From positions 18,035,064-18,099,063 of the forward strand of contig NC_044923.1 in assembly GCF_003576645.1 (NCBI RefSeq): a stretch of DNA of 64,000 bases. The letters run 5' to 3'. Position numbers and translations under genes: made by a program. The DNA is from Ipomoea triloba (taxonomy: Eukaryota > Streptophyta > Magnoliopsida > Solanales > Convolvulaceae). This document shows, piece by piece, positions 56,575-64,000 of this stretch (its first letter is position 1; the number at the start of each line of letters is the position of its first letter). The notes under the pieces are model-generated. The model did no database searches, was not told the DNA's origin, and was given only the letters and a program-made list of their open reading frames with translations.

Positions 56575-57079
56575 GAGTCATTTCCATTTTTGGTCATATT
56601 GTTATTGGGTATTGTCAATTTTAGTCCACTTTATTAATTTTTGTCACATTGCGACCAGTCTTATTTAGTCCTTACCACTTTTAGTCCACCGTTAAAATTT
56701 TTGCTAAATGGCCGTTTTAAACATGGGTATTTTTGGTATTTTCCTGGTTTGGTCATCTCCTTGACCCTTTGAAGTGGTTTTCCTACATTTTCATCCAATG
56801 AAGAGGTCCAGCGAAAGCCTTGTAAGCCACATTACAAAGCCATGGCTTTCATCGGACCTCAATGTGCAAGGAAAACTACTGCAAAAGGGTTAAGGAGATG
56901 ATCAAAGTATGAAAAGACCAAAATACCCTTGTTTTGGACGATTATTTGACAAAAATTTTAACGGTGAACTAAAAGTGACAATGACTAAATAAGACTGGCC
57001 GCAATGTGGCAAAAATTAATGAAGTAGACTAAAATTGGCAATGCCCTAATAACAGTAGGACAAAAAATGGAAATGACTC
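56575..57079. mobile_element. Foldback (MULE-type) MITE, 9-bp TSD
   Basis: The 505-bp element is close to a palindrome along its length: 'gagtcatttccatttttggt' at the left is answered by 'acaaaaaatggaaatgactc' at the right, and inner segments ('ttagtcca', 'accgttaaaatttttg', 'ggtcatctcctt') pair too, around a centre near 56826. The 9-bp duplication 'aaagttcta' is exact (56566-56574, 57080-57088). No transposase. Confidence 0.88.
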
Positions 57080-57298
57080 AAAGTTCTATATTCTTTTATT
57101 GTATTTCTTTGGTGGTAGGGTGGTAGGGGGTTGTGTTTCTTTGGTTGTATATTGTATTTATTGGTCTAGATGTATCATTTCATGATTTTTTTTCTAAGTA
57201 ATAAGAAAAACATGCGGTCACTATTTGAGGGTGTAAATTGGGTGATGGGTAAATACGCAATTGGACTACGCGCGCACTTTGCCACCCTACTTGACAAC

Positions 57299-57614
57299 CA
57301 CTCGGTCGGTCCGCATCGACCACTCTACACCCCGTCGACATCCACTCGGTCGGTCCGCATCCACCACTCTACACTCCGTCGACAACCACTCGGTCGGTCC
57401 GCATCGACCACTCTACATTCCGTCGACATCCACTCGGTCGGTCCGCATCCACCACTCTACACTCCGTCGACAACCACTCGGTCGGTCCGCATCGACCACT
57501 CTACATTCCGTCGACATCCACTCGGTCGGTCCGCATCCACCACTCTACACTCCGTCGACAACCACTCGGTCGGTCCGCATCAACCACTCTACACTCCGTC
57601 AACAACCACTCGGT
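57299..57614 (+). repeat. 44-bp minisatellite in the LTR (7-8 units)
   Basis: Units 'cactcggtcggtccgcatcg...' repeat at exact 44-bp steps (57301, 57345, 57389, 57433, 57477, 57521, 57565, 57609). Two alternating variants (catcg/catcc; gacaac/gacatc) make an 88-bp higher-order unit. 44 is not a multiple of 3, so all frames stay open and give spurious repetitive proteins. Confidence 0.95.
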
Positions 57615-57893
57615 CGGCCTATTATCATCCTACGGGCGACTTATTGCCACCCTACGAGCAGCCTACTAAGGAGCTAGGAGATTCCGAATTATAGGAATCA
57701 TTTGAGCTCCCCGAAGATTCTAATCGTTTGCAATGCTCGAGGCGACAAGTGATGGCATTTTGTGAGTAATTGCTCTGCCACCTCGAGCACGTCACGGAGA
57801 TCCTGCAGAGCGACTGTTCAAGGTGACCAATGCCGACATGACACGTCAGACCATCCGCATGTCATCCGTTGAGTACTCACGTGACCTGCTTAG

Positions 57894-57901
57894 TATAAAT
57901 A
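57894..57901 (+). promoter_or_regulatory. TATA box in the LTR
   Basis: TATAAATA about 240 bases before the LTR end, the usual place for the U3 promoter. Transcription would start near 57925. Confidence 0.65.
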
Positions 57902-58138
57902 GGGGGATCACACCCCTCATTTGGGGGATGGAGAACTCATCAGTACTAGACTAATACACTTGCGATTTGATCATCATCTTTCTCTTGCTTACTTTTTATT
58001 ACTGCTCGTCACTCGTAGAGCGATATAGCTTCGAACCGTTCAGTCGTCGACCGGTGACCCACCGAGCGACATCCTTCACCACCCGTAGCACACGTATTCG
58101 TAGCGTAATCGTAGACCCCGTTTACATTAACGCTATCA

Positions 58139-58157
58139 TTGGCGCCGTCTGTGGGGA
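58139..58157 (+). other. tRNA primer-binding site
   Basis: 'ttggcgccgtctgtgggga' directly after the LTR. This is the 'tggcgccgt...gggga' type common in plant gypsy elements and would prime minus-strand synthesis. Confidence 0.7.
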
Positions 58158-58223
58158 CTGGACAAGTCACTTCGTCTATCCCGTTATTTTTCTTTCTTCT
58201 CACAACCCTCTATTGACCTCAAA

Positions 58224-61200
58224 ATGACGAACAGCAGGAAAAGTTTGAGCCAAAGTCATGCGCGTAGGGGGAGTCCAACCCGGCAGGTTGGGCCTCACCC
58301 CAACAATGTGATGGAACCACTCCCAGAAGATGATCTACGTCGCCAGTTGGAACGATCCAGGAGCCTGATGAACGAGCTGACATCCAACCAAAGGCAAGAT
58401 GCACGACCTACCCAACCGGTCAACCCGAATGTAGGCGAACGTGCTGGGCAGACAAGTTTTCAAATTCCAATAACATATGCCATGCTGCCCCCTACGGGCC
58501 AAATGCTGACTCCAACACCAGGTGCACTTGGGGGAAACCCGTTGCAAGGAGCTCCACAACAAGGATTGACTCCGATGTACCAAACGTGGCCGGGGACTCC
58601 TGGATACTATGTTGTATCACCCACTCCCCAAATGATGGCGATCCGATACTATGTTGTATCACCCACTCCCCAAATGATGGCGATCCCTCAAATCCCCGCC
58701 GTGGGACAACAGGTGCTGATGGCGATCCCTCAAATCCCCGCCGTGGGACAACAGGTGCCCCAACCTTCCCAGAGAATCCCCGCCGTGGGACAACAGGTGC
58801 CCCAACCTTCCCAGAGACAACAGTCGCACCCCCAACCTCAAGATCGTAACTTGGAGGAAGTCCAATCTACGGATCGCACACGGAGGTCCGATCGAGAGGG
58901 ACGTCGGTATGATCCCATCCAACGTAGGAGCGCTTTCGATCGCATCCAGAATAGTGTTAGATCTCGCTTGGGGCCCCAAAATGACAATGAACACGCGAGA
59001 CAGAGGTCCCGAAGGACTGTGGAGGAAAGCAGCACTGGAAGTGCACAATATGGGGGCGCCCGTTCAGCTGATAGAAGGGCACGACCAGCCGGTCGAGTAC
59101 GTGATCGGCGGACCAGTCGAGTAGACGATCAACCGGCTAGGGAAGAGAGGCGACTCGATGAAGAAGATAGTCCCCGCCGCCAAATGGCCAGGATGCAGGA
59201 AAGAGTAGATCGTTTGCAACAAGAACTTCGCGAGAAAGTCGGCGTGAGAAAAGAACCATCATGCCCGCTAATTTCCACCCCCTTTACGGACGACATCATG
59301 AATGCCCACTACCCGCAGGACCTCCAGATCCCGTTGGCCCACACTTATTCCGGGCGATACGACCCGCAAGAGCATGTCGACATGTATTATGGCAACATGT
59401 TGATGTTGGGAGTAAGCGATGCGGTCATTTGCAGAGCTTTCTTCGCCACCTTGGTCGGTAAGGCGGCCGAATGGTTCAAGGATTTAGAGCGGGGGTCGAT
59501 CAGAAATTTCGGCCAGCTGGCCGATAAGTTCGTAAAGCGCTTCGCTGCAAGTAAATCGAGAAAGAAATCTTACACTTGCCTGAACAAGGTGAATCAAGCT
59601 GTGGGAGAACCGTTGTCTACTTTCTTATTCAGATGGGAACGTGAGGTTGATGAGGTTGAACCAATGGAGGACCGGGTAGCAATCCAAGCTTTCCTTGCAT
59701 CACTTTGTTCTGGGGCGCTCTACTACGACCTCATAGTTAATCCCCCCCGAACCTATGAGGAGGCCATCACTAGAGCTAAACATCATGCAGACGCCACCGA
59801 AGCCAACATGGCAAAGAGACGTGATGAGCAACCGGCCAATCGGGACAGAGGCCATGATCAAAGGAAGAATAGACCACCGTTCAAACACGTCAAACAACAC
59901 AACCGACCAGATGACGTACCACGTTTCACTCCATTGAACAGACCCTTGGTGGAAGTTTTGCAGTTTGCCGAGCAATGCAATCTGGTCCACCCGCCGGAGC
60001 CGGTACCTGAGGGGGAGGACAAGAGCAAGTATTGTGCTTTCCACAGAGTCAAGGGACACAATACTTCGGAGTGCATGGCCTTGCGCGTGCTCATCGAACA
60101 ACTCATTCAGAATGGAGAGTTGGGGCAATTTGTGATGAAGGGAGATAGAAACAAAGGAAAAACGGAGAGGAATGTGTGGAAAAGGAATCCCGAAAAGAAC
60201 AACAAGGCATTCGTCCCACCTGGGACAGCTGACGAGAAGGCTGTCGGAAAGAAACCAGTGATCCACGTCATCTACGGGGGCCCTGAAGGAGGTGACTCTT
60301 CGCGCCAAAGGAAGCAATGGGCGAGGAACTTATACGTTGGGACGATCCACTCGGAACCCCGAGAGAAGAAAAAGCGTACAGAGCCAATATCTTTCACTGA
60401 CGATGATCTACCACTCCATGGGGAAACCCAAAATGACCCGCTCGTCGTCACACTAGATGTCAGCGGAACGGATGTCCAGCGGGTGCTGGTCGACACAGGG
60501 AGCTCTGTGAACATTTTATATTTTGACGTCTTTACACAATTGGGTTTGTCCACCGATCGGTTAACCCCCATTCGGACCCCGCTGTCTGGTTTCACTGGCG
60601 ACTCCATAGAAGCAGAGGGAGTCATCCGCTTGGACGTGGAGTTGGGCAGCCAACCGAACGTATTGAAGACTACCATGGACTTTGTGGTAGTAAAATTGAA
60701 ATGTGTTCACAACGCTATACTTGGACGACCAGGCATCACTCGCGCAGCTGCTGTTATATCCATGAGCCACTTGTGCATGAAGTTCCATACACCTAATGGG
60801 ATTGGAGTGGTCCGAGGAGACCAACGTGCTGCTCGGCAATGCTACGTGCGAGCGGTCAAGCAGTCGGACCGGGAGGAAAGTAGGATTCACACCATATCCC
60901 AGCAGGTCGACCATGGAGAGCTGAAGGAAAAACCACAACCTGCCTCAGAATTGGAAGAAATCATACTTGACTCCGACCGACCAGAAAGAGTAGTCAAGAT
61001 CGGTCGAGGACTCCCTGTCGACCTACGTGAAGACATCATTGGAGTGTTGCAGAGATACAAGAATGTTTTCGCTTGGGGACCGGAAGACATGCTCGGAGTT
61101 GATCGATCTGTCATTTGCCACCGCTTGTCAATCCAGCCAGGTTCAAAACCGGTCAAGCAAAAGAAAAGGCACCTGTCGAGTGAAAGAAGGGAATTCGTGA

Positions 61201-64000
61201 AAAAGGAGACCGCCACACTCTTGGCAGTAGGGCACGTCCGAGAAGTCCTCTACCCGGAATGGTTAGCCAATGTAGTCCTTGCGCCTAAACCGCCAACATG
61301 GAGAATGTGCGTGGACTACACCGATTTGAACAAAGCTTGTCCGAAGGATCCATATCCCTTACCAAATCCCGACCAGATGGTTGATGAAACAGCCGGGTGT
61401 GAGCTGCTAAGTTTCATGGACGCATTCAAAGGATACCATCAAATCTTCATGAGCAAGGAAGATGAAGAGAAGACTGCTTTCATCACTCCAGACGGAGTGT
61501 TTTGCTATGTGGTAATGGCATTTGGTCTGCGGAACTCCGGAGCTACATACCAAAGGATGGTGAACAAGCTGTTTAAAGGATTGCTCGGGTCGACTATGGA
61601 AGCATATGTGGATGACATGCTCATCAAGAGTCGACTGAAGGAAACTCATCCTGCCGATCTTGCCCGGGCATTCAAGGTGATGGAAACTTTCAACCTGCGT
61701 CTGAACCCAAGTAAGTGTACTTTTGCTGTTCAGACGGGAAAATTCTTGGGGTTCATGATGACGGGGCGGGGGATCGAGCCAAACCCCGAGAAGGTCAGAG
61801 CGATAATGGAGATGCAACCCCCCCGATCAGTCAAGGATGTTCAGCGACTGACCGGTCGACTAGCAGCGCTTAGCCGTTTCCTATCCAAGTCAGCCGAAAA
61901 GTCTCTGCCGTTCTTTCAGATTTTGAAAAAATCGAATGGCTTTGAATGGACGCCGGCGTGTCAATCGGCTTTTGAAGATTTGAAGGTGTACTTGAGCTCT
62001 GCACCAGTCCTATCGAAGCCAGAGAAAGATGAGGTCTTGTTCGTTTATTTGGCTGTGTCCGACCGAGCGGTCAGCTCCGTGCTCGTCCGTGAAGAAAACA
62101 AGGGAATCCAGAAGCCGATCTACTACGTGAGCAAAGCTCTTCAAGGACCGGAGCTGAGGTACACAAAATTTGAGAAGACAGCGTTGGCGCTCTGGGCAAC
62201 AGCCAAAAGACTTGCAGCCTACTTCCAGGCTCACCCGATAGTAGTGCTAACCGATCAACCGTTAGGAACGATCCTCAGGAATCCAACATCATCAGGGCGA
62301 TTAATCAAATGGGCCATGATGCTCACCCAGTTCGCGATTGAGTATAAGCCCCGTCCTGCCATCAAGGGTCAAGCATTGGTTGATTTCATCGTCGAGTGCA
62401 CCGCACGCGACCCGGAACCCGACCGACCGACTGCGCTGGAAGAACCGTGGTGGGAAGTTTCTACTGATGGGTCGTCAAGCAAGAAGGGATGTGGGGGTGG
62501 AATTGTGCTCACCTCCCCTGAGGGCTTCAAGATTTATCAAGCCTTGATTTTCAAATTCCAACCTACCAATAACGAAGCAGAATACGAGGCGCTCATCGGC
62601 GGGTTGCGACTGGCTAAGCAGATGAAGGCTGAACGGTTAAGGGCACGATCAGACTCCCGGTTAATAATCGGACAGCTATCCAGCACGATCGATGCAAAGG
62701 AGGACCGGATGATACAGTACAAGGATATTGCGCTCGAACTACTACAACAATTCAAAAAATACGAGCTGATCCAAATACCAAGGATGGAGAACACGGACGC
62801 TGACATGCTCTCCAAGTTGACTCAAGAAGCTCCTGAATACGTGTCCAAAATCGCACGCATTGAAGAAGTCGGAGCGCCAAGCATTGATGTCATAGAGGTC
62901 CACCCGGTCGTGATAGGCGAGCCAGACTGGATGTACGACTTGAAGAATTACATCGCCAACGGCACTCTACCTGACGACTCCTCCCGGGCAAAGAAAGTTA
63001 AGTTGAGGGCACCGCGCTTCCAATTGGTCGATGATAGACTCTACAAAAGATCATATGGTGGACCGCTTCTTCGGTGCTTAACCAACGACGAGGCGAAAAT
63101 TGTGATGGAGGAAGTTCATGAGGGGATCTGTTCTGCCCATCAAGGACCGAGAACACTCGCGCAAAAGATCGTTCTAATGGGTTACTACTGGCCTTCGATC
63201 AACTTGGATTGCGAGCAGTATGTTCGACGATGCGCCACTTGCCAAGAATTTCACAAGTTACCAGGTCGACCAGCCACCTACTATCAACCCGTCAGCGAGG
63301 TAATACCATTTGCGAGGTGGGGAGTGGACCTAATCGGAGCATTCCCAATGGCAGCTGGACGCAAAAAGTATGTGATTGTGGCGATTGATTACTTCACTAA
63401 GTGGGTGGAAGCAAAGGCTTTGGCAACTATCACTTCTCAACAGTGTCAAAAGTTCCTTTGGAAAAATGTGATTACTCGTTTCGGGGTACCCGTTCAATTG
63501 ATCACAGACAACGGGACACAATTTGATAGCCGGCCATTTAAGAACTTCATGGCTCATTTGGGCATAAGGCATACCCGGGTGGCCGTAGCTTACCCGCAAG
63601 CGAATGGTCAAGTGGAGAACACCAACCGGACGATCTTGGATGGATTGAAAAAGAAATTGCAAACTGCGGGTCGAGGCTGGGTTGAAGAGCTTTCGTATGT
63701 TCTTTGGACGTACCGGACCACCCCGCGTCGGGCAACGAATGAGACACCTTTCTCCCTGACGTATGGATTCGAGGCAAGAGTCCCAATCGAAGCATGGCTC
63801 CCTACCACTCGGGAGAAAAATTACGATCCGGAAGAGAATGATGAGATGCAAGGTACGGAACTCAATTTCATAGACGAAAAAAGGGACATGGCAGCTCGGA
63901 GGTTAATAGAATATCAGAAGAGTGCCAAAGTAGCGCATGACGGTCGAGTGAACCCACGATATTTCCAAGTAGGAGATCTGGTCCTACGACGGAGGGAAGC
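58224..64000 (+). CDS. gag-pol polyprotein, Tat-lineage gypsy (partial, open at the window end)
   Basis: One frame stays open from ATG 58224 to the window edge (over 1,900 residues). In order: Pro/Gln-rich N-terminus with in-frame tandem duplications (58600-58820); retrotransposon gag domain (about residues 350-480); zinc-knuckle-like 'YCAFHRVKGHNTSEC' (about 603); aspartic protease 'VLVDTGSS' (about 755); reverse transcriptase with 'FMDAFKGYHQI' and 'YVDDM' (about 1128); RNase H; second, archaeal-type RNase H starting 'VSTDGSSSKKGCGGGIV' (about 1410); integrase with an HHCC zinc domain ending 'CATCQ' and a DDE core ('GVDLIGAFP', 'ITDNGTQF', 'NGQVENTNR'). All catalytic motifs look intact and no stop or frameshift is seen, so it may be a young, potentially mobile copy. 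Confidence 0.9.
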   Translation, partial: MTNSRKSLSQSHARRGSPTRQVGPHPNNVMEPLPEDDLRRQLERSRSLMNELTSNQRQDARPTQPVNPNVGERAGQTSFQIPITYAMLPPTGQMLTPTPGALGGNPLQGAPQQGLTPMYQTWPGTPGYYVVSPTPQMMAIRYYVVSPTPQMMAIPQIPAVGQQVLMAIPQIPAVGQQVPQPSQRIPAVGQQVPQPSQRQQSHPQPQDRNLEEVQSTDRTRRSDREGRRYDPIQRRSAFDRIQNSVRSRLGPQNDNEHARQRSRRTVEESSTGSAQYGGARSADRRARPAGRVRDRRTSRVDDQPAREERRLDEEDSPRRQMARMQERVDRLQQELREKVGVRKEPSCPLISTPFTDDIMNAHYPQDLQIPLAHTYSGRYDPQEHVDMYYGNMLMLGVSDAVICRAFFATLVGKAAEWFKDLERGSIRNFGQLADKFVKRFAASKSRKKSYTCLNKVNQAVGEPLSTFLFRWEREVDEVEPMEDRVAIQAFLASLCSGALYYDLIVNPPRTYEEAITRAKHHADATEANMAKRRDEQPANRDRGHDQRKNRPPFKHVKQHNRPDDVPRFTPLNRPLVEVLQFAEQCNLVHPPEPVPEGEDKSKYCAFHRVKGHNTSECMALRVLIEQLIQNGELGQFVMKGDRNKGKTERNVWKRNPEKNNKAFVPPGTADEKAVGKKPVIHVIYGGPEGGDSSRQRKQWARNLYVGTIHSEPREKKKRTEPISFTDDDLPLHGETQNDPLVVTLDVSGTDVQRVLVDTGSSVNILYFDVFTQLGLSTDRLTPIRTPLSGFTGDSIEAEGVIRLDVELGSQPNVLKTTMDFVVVKLKCVHNAILGRPGITRAAAVISMSHLCMKFHTPNGIGVVRGDQRAARQCYVRAVKQSDREESRIHTISQQVDHGELKEKPQPASELEEIILDSDRPERVVKIGRGLPVDLREDIIGVLQRYKNVFAWGPEDMLGVDRSVICHRLSIQPGSKPVKQKKRHLSSERREFVKKETATLLAVGHVREVLYPEWLANVVLAPKPPTWRMCVDYTDLNKACPKDPYPLPNPDQMVDETAGCELLSFMDAFKGYHQIFMSKEDEEKTAFITPDGVFCYVVMAFGLRNSGATYQRMVNKLFKGLLGSTMEAYVDDMLIKSRLKETHPADLARAFKVMETFNLRLNPSKCTFAVQTGKFLGFMMTGRGIEPNPEKVRAIMEMQPPRSVKDVQRLTGRLAALSRFLSKSAEKSLPFFQILKKSNGFEWTPACQSAFEDLKVYLSSAPVLSKPEKDEVLFVYLAVSDRAVSSVLVREENKGIQKPIYYVSKALQGPELRYTKFEKTALALWATAKRLAAYFQAHPIVVLTDQPLGTILRNPTSSGRLIKWAMMLTQFAIEYKPRPAIKGQALVDFIVECTARDPEPDRPTALEEPWWEVSTDGSSSKKGCGGGIVLTSPEGFKIYQALIFKFQPTNNEAEYEALIGGLRLAKQMKAERLRARSDSRLIIGQLSSTIDAKEDRMIQYKDIALELLQQFKKYELIQIPRMENTDADMLSKLTQEAPEYVSKIARIEEVGAPSIDVIEVHPVVIGEPDWMYDLKNYIANGTLPDDSSRAKKVKLRAPRFQLVDDRLYKRSYGGPLLRCLTNDEAKIVMEEVHEGICSAHQGPRTLAQKIVLMGYYWPSINLDCEQYVRRCATCQEFHKLPGRPATYYQPVSEVIPFARWGVDLIGAFPMAAGRKKYVIVAIDYFTKWVEAKALATITSQQCQKFLWKNVITRFGVPVQLITDNGTQFDSRPFKNFMAHLGIRHTRVAVAYPQANGQVENTNRTILDGLKKKLQTAGRGWVEELSYVLWTYRTTPRRATNETPFSLTYGFEARVPIEAWLPTTREKNYDPEENDEMQGTELNFIDEKRDMAARRLIEYQKSAKVAHDGRVNPRYFQVGDLVLRRRE

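Larger units (their letters stand above)
57243..58138 (+). repeat. 5' LTR
   Basis: The right edge is clear: 'cgctatCA' followed at once by the primer-binding site. The left edge is placed at 'TGATGGGTAAAT' because it nearly mirrors the right end (TGATGG/CTATCA) and resembles the solo LTR at 53897-54331. The other LTR, needed for proof, is outside the window. Confidence 0.65.
57243..64000 (+). mobile_element. Ty3/gypsy LTR retrotransposon, Tat lineage (runs off the window)
   Basis: 5' LTR, primer-binding site and an uninterrupted gag-pol frame are present; the 3' end and second LTR lie beyond 64000. A second, archaeal-type RNase H after the standard one and the gag type place it in the Tat (Ogre/Retand-related) lineage. 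Regional GC content is higher than in the surrounding DNA, as expected for a young insertion that has not decayed. Confidence 0.9.

Noticed and set aside
57299..57614. CRISPR-like array
   Set aside because: Directly abutting 44-bp units without unique spacers, in a plant LTR; it is a minisatellite.
57170..57694. Repetitive 174- and 138-codon ORFs
   Set aside because: The 44-bp minisatellite keeps all frames open; these lie in the LTR upstream of gag.
58659..63851. Many minus-strand ORFs up to 205 codons
   Set aside because: Antisense shadows of the gag-pol frame, with no recognisable domain.

Overview
This window is a piece of a eudicot nuclear genome. It is AT-rich, with intron-containing genes separated by long stretches of transposon debris. 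The genes are typical of flowering plants: a chloroplast 13-lipoxygenase, tau-class GSTs, P-class and DYW-class PPR proteins, an LRK10L/WAK-type receptor kinase and a DUF569 protein. Several small repeats look like ones I associate with Convolvulaceae (Ipomoea), but that is recollection and is unverified.

Layout. 1-1446: repeat-rich flank. 1447-7420 (-): six-exon LOX2-type lipoxygenase whose second intron is filled with transposon remnants. 7.5-15.6 kb: no gene; MITEs, a probable solo LTR, a lone CACTA terminus and a ~250-bp tandem array that appears twice around a single N. 15.7-18.0 kb (+): intronless restorer-like PPR gene. 19.3-22.1 kb (+): two tandem tau GST genes, the second with Cys at the usual catalytic Ser position and a SINE in its intron. 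23.3-27.9 kb (+): 14-exon TTC38 gene. 28.4-30.3 kb (-): receptor-like kinase. 31.0-36.4 kb: hAT transposon with a three-exon transposase, TIRs and an 8-bp TSD. 36.4-45.7 kb: transposon graveyard (PIF/Harbinger, non-autonomous hAT, Helitron-like and Stowaway-like elements). 45.8-47.9 kb (-): conserved six-exon gene of unknown function. 49.3-50.6 kb (+): DUF569 gene. 51.3-53.2 kb (-): CRR28-like DYW editing factor. 53.2-53.8 kb: assembly gap between poly-T runs. 53.85-57.1 kb: a SINE split by a solo LTR, and three TIR elements with TSDs. 57.2-64.0 kb (+): 5' LTR and open gag-pol frame of a Tat-lineage Ty3/gypsy element that runs off the window.

The host genes do not form a pathway. LOX2 (oxylipins), the GSTs (detoxification) and the receptor kinase fit stress biology, while the PPR proteins act on organelle RNA. 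I found no CRISPR, no operon and no clearly new biological system. The most useful observations are the structurally resolved mobile elements, the Ser-to-Cys GST, the recent module duplication in the PPR gene, and the assembly-joint duplication at 11.6-14.35 kb.
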